Source: Isoetes taiwanensis | Taxonomy: Eukaryota > Streptophyta > Lycopodiopsida > Isoetales > Isoetaceae | Reading direction: 5' to 3' | NCBI GenBank assembly: GCA_021234155.1 | Contig: JAJEKV010000004.1 | Coordinates: forward strand, 22,286,320 to 22,350,319 | DNA length: 64,000 nucleotides | Shown here: positions 45,785 through 54,190 of the stretch, piece by piece | How positions within the stretch are numbered: position 1 is the stretch's first letter | How the letters are laid out: each line of letters starts with the position of its first letter | Program-made: the position numbers and the translations under genes | The notes under the pieces: generated by a model | Told to the model about the DNA's origin: nothing | What the model saw: the letters and a program-made list of their open reading frames with translations, nothing else | Database searches by the model: none

Positions 45785-46500
45785 GTTTCGATTTCCAGAT
45801 TGGGTTTCCGTTTCCAACTCATTTCCTGATTTCTTAGCCAGATTGGGTTTTAATTTCGATTGGGTTTCCGTTGCCCTGGATTTCTGATCGATTTGGAGCA
45901 GCAAATTTCCTGGTTTCTTCAGCAAGTTAGGTTTCGATTTCCAGATTGGGTTTCCGTTTCCAACTCATTTCCTGATCGATTGGAGCAGCAGCGATTCTGT
46001 TGCCACATAAATTGTATGCCACAAATCTTTTGCCACAGATTCTTTTGCCACAATTGCAGCGAAGCTACTGGAAGATTTGGATTTTGCCATAAAGACTTTA
46101 CATTTCTACGTGATTTTGCCACAGACTTTTCTATGGAGCTGCAACAAGGCTCTACTTGGCCTTCATTGAAGGAATTGAAACTAGCGTGAAAGAACATGCC
46201 ATATCCAACCATGTGGAACGAAAGTGTTAAAGTCGGATAAGACAAGGTAATTTTGTAATTTCCCTTCTCATATGCTGTCTATACAAGATTTATGAGCAGC
46301 AAAATTCATTTTCTTGTTTATCCATTGTAGATACATTGTTTATCCATTGTTTATTTGATTTTCTTGTTTATCCATTGTCTATACATTGTTTATCCATTGT
46401 AGATACATTGTTTATCCATTGTTTATACATTGTTTATTCATTGTAGATACATTGTTTATCCATTGTTTATTTCATTTTCTTGTAGATACATTGTAGATCC
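45719..46500 (+). repeat. Second copy of MULE 1 5' region and minisatellite (internal duplication)
   Basis: From about 45728 the sequence repeats that starting near 44598 (ttttcctgatcgatttggag) and runs through the domain exon and the minisatellite to the second SWIM exon. The duplicate shows a handful of differences, many at CTG or CAG. It accounts for most of the length difference between MULE 1 (3,452 bp) and MULE 2 (2,295 bp). Confidence 0.85.
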
Positions 46501-46547
46501 ATGAACGTCGACAACAAGCAGAATCAGAGGCAGGCCAATATGCACAG

Positions 46548-47012
46548 TTGGCATTGACTCCACGTGCTGAGCAGAATGTGAAGAGAGCATGTGATCGTGG
46601 GCGCTCTTATCGGATTATTGCAGCATCAGAAGTTGAGTATGAGATTTTGTCTTCAAAATCTAGGATTATGAATTTGGAAATGAGAACATGCTCTTGCAGC
46701 GAATGGCAGCAGGAGGGTATTCCTTGTGCACATGCAGCATGTGCAATACTATATAGAAATGAGCGTGTTCAGAGCTATGCTCATCAAGCATTTTTTCTCA
46801 CTTCCTACTCTCAAACCTATAGGGAGATCATGCACCCCGTTATTGTTCCTAATGTTCTAGGTACAATGTTGCCTCGAGCGACAAGAAGACCTCCAGGGCG
46901 CCCACGAACAAAGAGGATTCGTAAGGGTGAAGAAGAAGTGAAGGAAGTTCATCATTGTAGTAGATGCAAGGGTAGGGACCACAACTCAAGGACATGCAAG
47001 GCACCTATCTAG
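46548..47012 (+). pseudogene. MULE C-terminal SWIM plus CCHC zinc knuckle, copy B
   Basis: A 154-codon frame: SWIM finger (CSCSEWQQEGIPCAH), then a Pro/Arg-rich AT-hook-like linker (RRPPGRPRTKRIRKGEEE), then a CCHC knuckle CSRCKGRDHNSRTC and a stop. This is the complete C-terminal end of a Mutator transposase. The GRPR core is typical of AT-hooks and would bind AT-rich minor groove. No catalytic domain precedes it, so if translated it could only bind DNA or partner proteins. Confidence 0.85.
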
Positions 47013-47185
47013 TAAGCAATGCGTCCATTGTGTTTATTGTGCTTCAAAACAATATTTATGAGATTTAAGTTAATCTTGGCCTACTTTGGCATTTGAAATT
47101 ATCTTGTTGAATTTTAATGATGTATGGAGCATTCAAAAACAAACGTTTGGGCTCAAGGGCAATCCAAACATTTTTGCAAACCTTA

Positions 47186-47430
47186 AGGGTATTTTGTGAT
47201 GCTTGAAACTTTTGAAATTTGAAATAAAACACACGTTAGAGGCATCAAGGGTATTTTGTGAATTCGAAAGAAACATAGGGGTATTTGAGAAATTATGTCA
47301 AAACTTAAGGGTATTTTGTGATTCTTGAAACTTTTGAAATTTGAAATAAAACACACGTTAGAGGCATCAAGGGTATTTTGTGAATTCGAAGGAAACATAA
47401 GGGTATTTGAGAAATTATGTCAAAACATAA
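47186..47430 (+). repeat. Tandem duplication of about 122 bp, subterminal in MULE 1
   Basis: Two units of the sequence containing ggtattttgtgat, cacacgttagaggcatcaag and gaaattatgtcaaaac. The same arrangement is seen in MULE 2 (60807-61050). Short aagggtattt phrases recur in the right subterminal region, and inverted tacccttatg forms occur in the left, as expected for subterminal binding repeats. Confidence 0.85.
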
Positions 47431-47598
47431 GGGTATTTCAACAATTATCAAAACTACATTATACATTGTACATTGACCAGGGGCATTCCATTAATATCTG
47501 AAAAGTTAGGGGTATGTGGGAAAATATGTCAAAACATAAGGGTAATCTGGAGTTTTTCCCTAAATTTAATAAAAGGCTATAGTTTCTAAGGGTTAACC

Positions 47599-47649
47599 AA
47601 ATTCGGCGCCCGCCCAATTTGGTTAGCAAATTGGGCGGGCGCCCAATTT
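47599..47649. repeat. Palindrome cluster IV (2 copies, opposed)
   Basis: Copies at 47599-47620 (centre CC) and 47628-47649 (centre GG, i.e. opposite orientation) are separated by ggttagc. The pair forms a larger palindrome of about 55 bp (ccaaatt...aatttgg). It lies 30 bp right of the MULE target-site duplication. Before the MULE inserted, clusters III and IV were about 70 bp apart. Confidence 0.93.
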
Positions 47650-47849
47650 GGTTAGCAAAGTAAACTAGAGAAATTTAAGACAAGGAAATGAGTGCAACGT
47701 TATCATTTCTGAAAAAGAAGTATGAACAATTGTTATTAACATATTTCACGTATTTTCAAATCATAAGTCGCTCATTAGATGGAGGCACATCTTAGAATGA
47801 TCCCTATTTGGGTTCTCCATCTTTGAAATTTGAGGTTGTTGTCTTTGCC

Positions 47850-48160
47850 TCTTTGATCAATTCCATTCTTTGCATAAAATCTTGGGCCCCAGTTCCTCAT
47901 TCTCATCATACGCACCTTGATTGTCTTACGTGTTCGTCACCTCTTCCTCTACATCTTGATCGCTCATCGTGTTGGGGACCACATCCTCTCCATCCTGATT
48001 GTCCCCTTCTTCTGTGTTTCCATGACAACGACAGTGGGGCTCCCTAGCAACCTCTTTCCTCGAACTTTGAGGTCGCCTCAATCATGTCCCAGTATTCACC
48101 AGTCCGTCCCCGCCGGTCGCGTTGATGTTGTTTTTCTTCTCCTAAATAGTTCCAAATCGA
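47850..48160 (-). CDS. Possible C-terminal part of the leftward (histone-mimic) gene
   Basis: The minus-strand reading gives a coding-like stretch, roughly TGEYWDMIEATSKFEERG, near 48110-48060. After a frame change comes a strongly acidic region (NQDGEDVVPN, SDQDVEEEV) at about 47995-47910. The order and strand fit a continuation of the gene that starts at 51653. No domain recognised. Frame changes make the exact borders unclear, and it could belong to a different gene. Confidence 0.3.
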
Positions 48161-48666
48161 GAGCCTAGGGCGCTGCCCTTTTGAGCTCTACTTGAATCGC
48201 AGCTCTTGTCTGTCTCGGAATTGATTGCACTTCGTTTATGGTTGTAGGCGAGCGGACAAAGGTGTCTCGTGGGGGGGAGGTTTGAGGCTGAGGAGCATTT
48301 TTGGAAGTAGAGGCCTTCTTCTTTCCCTCTTTTATCTTCGTAGTGCCGAGCTCTTGATTTTTTCTCGTCTAACATGACATCGAAGTTGCTCGAATATCGT
48401 ACAAGCTTAATTTCCAGCTTCGCCCTGTCTCAAAAGACAATGTTTTATAGCCCTCGCGCTTGCCGCTTTCGGCTAAAAGCACCACCGGAAAAGAATTCGA
48501 GAACATTGCAACCTTCGGCATCAAACCGTACTAGATAGGTGCACGTCCTACTTTCCAACCGATTTTGCACCGGTACTCCTCCCCCACTGCTGCACCCTTG
48601 TCGCACCAAGGTCGATCTGACCAATAAAATTTGCCGACGGAAAACAAATGTTAGAAACATTGATAG

Positions 48667-49417
48667 TCAACAAGCAAATTGGTGGCCCAATTTAAAATGC
48701 ATACCGCGCTTTTCGTGATCGAGGCAAATTCTTTTCGATGTCACATTTTTTCGTAAATGCTTGGGAAACTTAGCATATTGCTTTGGATGGTCGGAATTGG
48801 CGAAGCAAATATTTATTTCTGTCCGATGGCGTAGCCATTGCGTCTCGGCAACATACATTAGCGAGGGACAAGACATTGCAACTCTCGAACTCTAGAGGTA
48901 GTCGCGATTCGGCGGGGGTCTGGTAGGAACCAACCCAAACACGGCTGCCACCATCTATTGTCTTCATGGCGGATAGGCACTCATTGAGGTGATGCAGGGT
49001 AATAAATATAGCTACCCAGTAAAGCTGCTGGTCCGTCATCGTGCTTAGCTGGTCAAGGAATTTTTCATAATCTTCCTTTGGCCATTTCTTCGTATATCTG
49101 AAGTCGCATCCAATGAAGCGGGCCGAAGTGTTTACCACGTCCACGCACAAACCTCGCGGACTAACGTGGAAACACTTGAAAGGTTTGCCACCCTCCTCAA
49201 CTGGCCCTAGAAGATATTCGTCTACTTTGCTGTAGAGGGACTCCGGAAAGCTTTCCTTCTCCATCTCTTTGCGTCCTTCTGCCCATCCACTGATGCTACT
49301 TGCGAACATAAGCATCAGATTCTCCGTGAATATGGGGTGAGCTTGCCTCAAGGCAGCCATGTCTTGAAAAGGAAGTTTCTTCACTTCCTTCATGTATCTG
49401 ACAAGGGCCCGCTCCAT
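48667..49417 (-). CDS. Unrecognised protein segment, downstream exon of the leftward gene
   Basis: A 215-codon frame (49417-48770) starts MERALVRYMKEVKKLPFQDM and includes FKCFHVSPRGLCVDVVNTSA and QLYWVAIFITLHHLNECLS. A second frame (48876-48667) continues with coding-like, Lys/His-rich sequence, suggesting one frameshift at about 48870. No family recognised. It has a mixed alpha-type composition, no signal peptide and no membrane anchor. It lies on the same strand as, and downstream of, the MARTKQTAR exon, with similar elevated G+C, so I treat it as part of the same gene. The start at 49417 is just the first Met; a splice acceptor upstream is equally possible. Confidence 0.4.
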
Positions 49418-49514
49418 TGTTCCAATCTTCTTCAGCTCTCCGGCTCGACTTTCATAGTCGTCTCGGTATAATCCTTGCTTCCCTTCGGGAATGTGGTGCC
49501 ATCCTTGATCTCCT

Positions 49515-49754
49515 TCATGACCTTTGCAGATCTAGAGGATGCATGGACTTTAATGGGCGACAGGAATTATTGGTGAAAAGTCTAAGCCTATCCTTCACCT
49601 CAATTTTTTCTCCCTTCTCGTCCTTCAACCGGTCTTCGTAGAATAACTGGGCAACTTCGGTGCACATATTCCACGACTCGTCGTCAAGATATACAAAGTA
49701 GTCGTAGTCGCATAGTTGACTTCTTAATCGTTTCGCGGCCTTCTGACTTTCCAA
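49515..49754 (-). CDS. Unrecognised exon of the leftward gene
   Basis: An open frame on the minus strand reads MESQKAAKRLRSQLCDYDYF, then a VYLDDESWNMCTEVAQLFYED piece and a charged KDEKGEKIEVKDR segment. It lies between the palindrome-bearing intron-like gap (49828-49997) and the next segment. No domain recognised. The acidic and basic clusters suggest an intracellular protein. Confidence 0.35.
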   Translation of the reverse strand: MESQKAAKRLRSQLCDYDYFVYLDDESWNMCTEVAQLFYEDRLKDEKGEKIEVKDRLRLFTNNSCRPLKSMHPLDLQRS

Positions 49755-49827
49755 TCTCGCATGACACCGAAGGCACCGGATAAAGGCGCATACACATCAT
49801 CTTAATTTGCTTGCACTAGTCGACGCC

Positions 49828-49997
49828 AAATTGGGCGCCCCTTAATTTCAGATCATCCGACACTTTCGGTGGCGGGCGCCCAATTTCCCTGAACGTTTCC
49901 GAAATTGGGCGGCGCCCTATTTGCAGCCGTTCCGGGAAATTGGGCGCCCCCAATTTGAAAAGAGTGCCAACAGGCTGAAATTGGCGGAGCCCAATTT
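49828..49997. repeat. Palindrome cluster V (5 degraded copies, inside an apparent intron)
   Basis: Copies at 49828-49848, 49871-49886, 49902-49922, 49937-49956 and 49978-49997. Each has the AATTGGGC/GCCCAATT skeleton but with one or more bases missing or changed in the GC centre. The group lies between two minus-strand coding segments. The upstream segment ends near 50050 at a canonical GTAAGT donor, so these copies are probably intronic. Confidence 0.8.
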
Positions 49998-50046
49998 GAA
50001 CTGAAGTGGATAACCTGCAGTTGTCGAAGTAATGGTGGTAGTGCAC

Positions 50047-50499
50047 TTACGAGAATAAGCTCCACCGGCCAGTGCAGCGTTTGCCCTTCTTAGGCTTCCC
50101 ATAGAATGCCCACTGGTTACGAAGCTGCTGAATTTCTTCGAAGAATACTTCTTCGTGTATAGTCTTCTTTGTTATGTCATTATTCTCTGGTGACCGCGAG
50201 CGCATTTTCGATTCTTTGTGAGATTTCTGCCAGGACTTCGGCATTTCCTTTTGGCATAGGAAAAGAATATCGGTTACGCCAAGTGCTTCCTTTCGGGAAG
50301 GCCATGCCAAAGCTTGTGTGACAAGCGGTTGAGCAACCGTGGTCGTATGGTTGCCATTGACAATCGATATTACGCATTTTGCGGGTCCTCCGCCTTTTTT
50401 CCACTTGATTGCTGCATACGTCTGCGGATCGAGCGACGCGACATCGGCCGCGGGGAGGGTGCATCGATGGCTGATAAGCGATTCGTAGAGAGTGTCCAA
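50047..50499 (-). CDS. Unrecognised exon of the leftward gene
   Basis: A 150-codon frame on the minus strand. It includes IKWKKGGGPAKCVISIVNGN, a VTQALAWPSRKEALGVTDIL stretch and a basic, Ser-rich KSHKESKMRSRSPENN piece, and ends RCTGRWSLFS. The last codons overlap a consensus donor (CTC/GTAAGTGC at about 50052), so the stop immediately after probably lies in an intron. An upstream stretch (50500-50800) in two frames carries a PPKRRKR nuclear-localisation-like motif near 50800. No family recognised. Confidence 0.4.
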   Translation of the reverse strand: MDTLYESLISHRCTLPAADVASLDPQTYAAIKWKKGGGPAKCVISIVNGNHTTTVAQPLVTQALAWPSRKEALGVTDILFLCQKEMPKSWQKSHKESKMRSRSPENNDITKKTIHEEVFFEEIQQLRNQWAFYGKPKKGKRCTGRWSLFS

Positions 50500-50891
50500 G
50501 TGCTACGGACTTATGACCCTACAAGTCATATTTGCCGGGGCTTTATGCATCTTGAACACATCGACTTCAATCTGAAGCCCACCCCGGAGGGTAGATTCTC
50601 TCCACGTGCTTGATGCTTGCTATGGCGTTCTATGACAACTCATGTATGCGCTCTCACGAGTGGCGTCGCCACCGGATGGAGTGAACTTCACGATCTGCCG
50701 GCTACTATCCCGTTCTTGGATGAAGAAGCGGAACAAGGACTCCCTCTCCGAACTATTTGGGCTCGTGATAAGATGTCCGCTTGCGCCTCTTGGGCGGACC
50801 ACCTAAATCTTTTTCCTCTGCGCTTAGGGGTTCCTCTTGAGGGCGGGCTGGTCCTCTTCTGCACTCACCTCGGGCGACCTTGATATTCTCT

Positions 50892-51653
50892 TCATTCCAC
50901 CGAATACAAGTTTAGTGGTAGCTTTACGGTGAATAGCCTTAGCAGGTGTCCTCGCCTTCTTTCTGGCCAGATCGGTCTCCATGGGGTATTTGCCCCCTGC
51001 GCTTGTGCTGTCTCACCTTTCTTGTATCTAGACTTAAGCCACTTAGTATCGTATACTTTAGGTTGGTTTTTGCCCTGATACTCCGTGAACAGTGCTTTCG
51101 ACCTATTCTGTTTGTGTTCTAATATCCACTGCCTGACAGCGTAGTAGCCATCCAAGATATCAGTTCTTGATTTGATTCCCGATCGCTCTAAACTTTCATA
51201 TGAGTCTAGCGCCCATCCTTTCTGGGCGCAAGAATGTGGGCTTTCCTTTATACTTGCGCTCATCATACATGGCTCGTACTTAGAAAGTGGAACTTTATAA
51301 CGGACGAAAGTCCGATCTACGGTGTCTTCAACATCGATGAGGAAGTCATCGTTGTTCTCGGGCGAGACCTCCATGTCGATGACGATACCCGCCGAATTCA
51401 TTTTTCCTGCCCCTATCTTGCCAAAGAAAAGCAAAAGATCCTTGAGGTGGTTTGTCTGGGACCCAGGATGAATGTTCCCTATCTCTATGCACCAGACCCA
51501 TTCCTCAGCAACCGTCAAAATTTCATGGGGCACAACCTGGATGCCAGCAAACAGTTCTTTCTCTTCTTCTGTTCTTGCATCCTCTATTGCAATAGCCTCT
51601 GCAAATTTGGGTCCGGTACCGGGAACCCGGGCAGTCTGCTTTGTTCGCGCCAT
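50892..51653 (-). CDS. Protein with an exact histone H3 N-terminal tail (MARTKQTAR), otherwise unknown
   Basis: The ATG at 51653-51651 begins MARTKQTARVPGTGPKFAEA. After Met removal, residues 1-8 (ARTKQTAR) are identical to histone H3, including R2, T3, K4, T6 and R8. K9 is replaced by Val, and the rest is not histone: there is no histone fold. About 220 further residues follow (for example VVPHEILTVAEEWVWCIEI and DILDGYYAVRQWILEHK), and none resembles a family I know. Near 50985 the reading seems to change frame into a very basic stretch (LARKKARTPAKAIHRKATTK) ending at a GTGAGT donor at about 50900. The frame is open further upstream to 51743, but only from a non-ATG codon, so the ATG at 51653 is the natural start. 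Probable nuclear role: competing for H3-tail readers or writers. That is inference. Confidence 0.6.
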   Translation of the reverse strand: MARTKQTARVPGTGPKFAEAIAIEDARTEEEKELFAGIQVVPHEILTVAEEWVWCIEIGNIHPGSQTNHLKDLLLFFGKIGAGKMNSAGIVIDMEVSPENNDDFLIDVEDTVDRTFVRYKVPLSKYEPCMMSASIKESPHSCAQKGWALDSYESLERSGIKSRTDILDGYYAVRQWILEHKQNRSKALFTEYQGKNQPKVYDTKWLKSRYKKGETAQAQGANTPWRPIWPERRRGHLLRLFTVKLPLNLYSVE

Positions 51654-51740
51654 ATTAATTCCTGCAGAACGGAAAGTAATGTTAGTACCTGGGAGACTTG
51701 GGGCTGAAGAGACTGTTGTATGATGGAGGCAAACGCACAC

Positions 51741-52220
51741 CAAATTGGGCGCCCGCCCAATTTCGTCGGCTCAACTCATGGTGAGCCTAGGAGACAACTG
51801 CATCACAGGGGCCAAATTGGGCGTCCGCCCAATTTGGATTGTCCCTACGCACACCAAATTGGGCGCCCGCCCAATTTACTCGGCTGAACTCATGGTGAGC
51901 CTTGCGGCTGAGGAGACGATTCCATCGTAGGGGCCAAATTGGGCGCCCGCCCAATTTGTCCAGATCCCTACGCATACCAAACTGGGCGTCCGCCCAATTT
52001 ACTTATCCCTCACACCAAAGTGGGCGGACGCCCAATTTGCCTATCCCGGAGAGCACGATTTCCTAGGATGGTAGACTTGGGTAGAGTAAATTGGGCGGGC
52101 GCCCAGTTTAGTCTGCCCAAGTCTACCTTCCAAGGAAGTCGTGCTCTCCGGGATAGGCAAATTGGGCGTCCGCCCACTTTGGTGTTAGGGATAAGTAAAT
52201 TGGGCGTCCGCCCACTTTGG
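51741..52220. promoter_or_regulatory. Divergent control region: palindrome array plus nested hairpin (cluster VI, 9 copies)
   Basis: Nine motif copies: 51742-51763, 51813-51834, 51856-51877, 51936-51957, 51979-52000, 52017-52038, 52088-52109, 52159-52180 and 52197-52218. The first four are two tandem units of about 115-120 bp (51741-51854 and 51855-51977), which also share ggct(c/g)aactcatggtgagcc. The last five belong to a perfect-looking fold-back: arms 52001-52086 and 52111-52196 (acttatccct...gtaga) pair around the central copy 52088-52109. The array sits about 90 bp upstream of the MARTKQTAR start and faces the rightward gene on the other side. The role as promoter or operator is inference from position and dyad symmetry. 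Confidence 0.7.
52001..52196. repeat. 86-bp-arm inverted repeat centred on a palindrome copy
   Basis: The left arm 52001-52086 and right arm 52111-52196 match with about seven differences. Landmarks: cctatcccggagagcacga against tcgtgctctccgggatagg, and ggtagacttggg against cccaagtctacc. Each arm carries its own copy of the 22-bp motif, and a third copy forms the loop. Extending outwards, the copies at 51979-52000 and 52197-52218 also oppose each other, giving about 240 bp of nested dyad symmetry. Confidence 0.95.
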
Positions 52221-53178
52221 TGTTAGGGAAAAAGTCCAATGTCTTGCAAACTGAAAGACCCTCACGGAAGCAATTGGGTGCCCTATTCAGTTCTGCACAC
52301 AGGTTTGCATTTGTGGGGACCAGTGAGGCATCTAGAAGATGTTAATATGTCAGCCACGGCCCAAATTCCGAGATGCAATAGCGGGATACTCAATCATTTG
52401 CGGCGCTCAAGTTTCTATTAAGAAAGTAGTCCAGCTTACCTTTGCCTCCTGTGGTGGGGCGAGATGCCATCAACTGCTAAGATTCCTTGCTGTAAAGGGG
52501 TACCCAGGCGATAGGACAATGAAGAGAGGAAGGCGCCAACAGGATGGCGACAAGCGGCCGAGAAACACAAGGCGCCAAGTGCTCGATCCGAAGCCGACAG
52601 CTGGTTCGGGAGTATAGTGCGGCGACAGGATAGGGATGAGAAAGACTTTCGTGGCTACCAAATATGAAGGCGACACTGTTAAGCGCACCACAAAGCGCCA
52701 AAGAAGCACAGAAGTTTCTAAATCTGCAATAGTGGAGAATGAGGGGCTTTTAAAGGGTTATGGACCTTTCATGACGCGAAGACAAGTGTCGTGCATGTAA
52801 GAGTTTGGCCTTTTGAAAAAAAAATGGACCGTTGATGGGTTCGAGCGTGAGGAATTAATTGTGGACCTTAATAATAAGTGCACGGAGATTTTGAATTTCA
52901 AATCTGTCATTTATAGCCCGCCCAAAATTAACTTCGAGTCATGCACGGTGCATACGTGCTTTAAGGGAATTTGTGTTTAAAAGTTCCGGGCCGGACACAT
53001 TACTTCGAAGTTAGGTGGGACATTTAACTTTCAAAATATGGGGGGAAATTACATTCAAATTTTGGGGGGAATTCCTGTTTAAATGCAAATGCGGTTCGAA
53101 CCTGTTGTTTTTCTGGCAGTGCTTTGTTTGGCTACTATATTTTCTGCAAGACGCAAACATCTTCAGCGATTCATACTC
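52221..53178. other. Non-coding stretch between the control region and the rightward gene
   Basis: Open frames on both strands at 52339-52709 mirror each other and have no known domain. A duplicated phrase aaatt/cattcaaattttgggggga lies at about 53030-53075. No clear TATA box within 100 bp of the 53179 ATG; tactatattttctgc at about 53134 is the nearest AT-rich element. Confidence 0.35.
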
Positions 53179-53250
53179 ATGGCTGCTTCAGCGAAATCTC
53201 CAAAGGTTCGTGCTGCTCCACAGTTAAATTCGCCATACCTCGATGTGTAA
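53179..53250 (+). CDS. Short candidate first exon of the rightward gene
   Basis: The ATG at 53179 begins MAASAKSPKVRAAPQLNSPY and reaches a stop at 53248. AAAG/GTTCGT within it could be a donor. The Ala/Lys/Pro start is histone-H1-like in composition, but too short to judge. It is offered only as a possible 5' exon of the DUF8039/DUF7869 gene. Confidence 0.2.
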   Translation: MAASAKSPKVRAAPQLNSPYLDV

Positions 53251-53289
53251 TTGCTGCAAATGTGATGTGAAGGGATGTAATCAATCACG

Positions 53290-53372
53290 CCTTTCCATTC
53301 ACGGCTGTTCATTCACACCTTTCCATTCACGCCTCTTCATTCACACCTCTTCATTCACGCCCTTTCGATGGC
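53290..53372 (+). repeat. Short tandem repeat, (t)ttcattcacgcc-type
   Basis: Five to six units of c(a)ttcattcac(a/g)cc(t)ct with slight variation. Confidence 0.8.
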
Positions 53373-53647
53373 GCCTGTTGATTTACTCCCCATCATTCAC
53401 CTGGTTACTGTCACATTTACATAAACTCTAAGTTTCCATGCAGTCCGTCCTTTTCCTGAAATTGTTGTGCAGGAATTGTGTGAGGGCTATTTTCTCCATT
53501 AACCCTTGTTTGTAGTCAGGCCCTTCCAATGCTCGATTGTATTTGTTTTGGTAGCTCGATGATAAATTCCAGTGAGTGTCTGCCTCCTTACTTCTTTTTA
53601 GTATACGCCTCCTCCGGTTTCATCTGAGAAAGGGACGGGTGGGCTCC

Positions 53648-54190
53648 TTTGTCGGGTGGGCTAACTGTATCTCGAATGTGTTTTCTCTTGGTGACAGCTA
53701 AATTGGGCGGGCGCCGAGTGTCTGCCTACTTTACAGCTCTTTAACCACCACGAACAAATTTGGGGCCCAATTTGTCTTGTGAATATAACTTTGTTGAGGC
53801 GACAACCTTCTTTTTTGTACCCATTGTGAGGTATTTGCATCAATACTACCCTTATATAAGCGCCTCATTCGGTTCTAATTGGCGGCCACCAATTTGCAAC
53901 AAAGGGACAACTTGGGCGGTCGCCCGGATTGTCCCCCTTGTGTAGATGACCGATCACGTGAAACCGTAGAGGGTGGGCTAACTGTATCTCGAATGTGTTT
54001 TCTCTTGGTGACAACTAAATTGGGCGGCCGAAAGTGTACGCCTACTTTCTGACTCTTCTACCACCAAGAACAAATTGGCGCCCAATTTGTCTTGCCGGAT
54101 ATGGCTTTGTTCAGGCGAGAACCTTCTTTTCTACCCATTGTGAGACTTACTGCATCCAATACTAACCCTACACAAGGGGAATCTAAAGAC
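53648..54190 (+). repeat. Direct duplication of about 215 bp carrying palindrome copies (cluster VII)
   Basis: 53648-53865 and 53971-54180 align: both start gggtgggctaactgtatctcg, continue through ttttctcttggtgaca, then a palindrome copy, then accacca(c/a)gaacaaatt with a second copy, then accttctttt and tacccattgtgag. Period 323 bp. Palindrome-type sites in the region: 53700-53718, 53757-53774, 53877-53895, 53909-53930, 54017-54035, 54072-54088 and 54202-54222; most are degraded. The second unit leads directly into the ATG of the DUF8039-like frame at 54101, so one unit may have served as a duplicated 5' region. Confidence 0.8.

Larger units (their letters stand above)
44109..47560 (+). mobile_element. 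Mutator-like element (MULE) 1, non-autonomous
   Basis: The termini begin GGGAAAAACTCCAGATTACC and end with its inverted copy. The terminal inverted repeats are about 85-90 bp with roughly 88% identity. They are flanked by a perfect 9-bp target-site duplication (taaatttaa, 44100-44108 and 47561-47569), the Mutator hallmark. Inside are a MuDR N-terminal domain exon, a minisatellite, and a C-terminal SWIM/zinc-knuckle exon. The central DDE transposase is missing. The first-exon/SWIM block occurs twice because of an internal tandem duplication of about 1.13 kb. The element could move only with a transposase supplied in trans. Confidence 0.95.

Noticed and set aside
47808-48168. Plus-strand open frames rich in His/Pro/Ser
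   Set aside because: The minus strand reads better as an acidic C-terminal region of the leftward gene; the plus-strand frames look like shadows.
50892-51743. A true histone H3 gene or pseudogene
   Set aside because: Only the first eight residues after Met match; no histone fold or other H3 block follows. K9 and the STGGKAPRK segment are absent.
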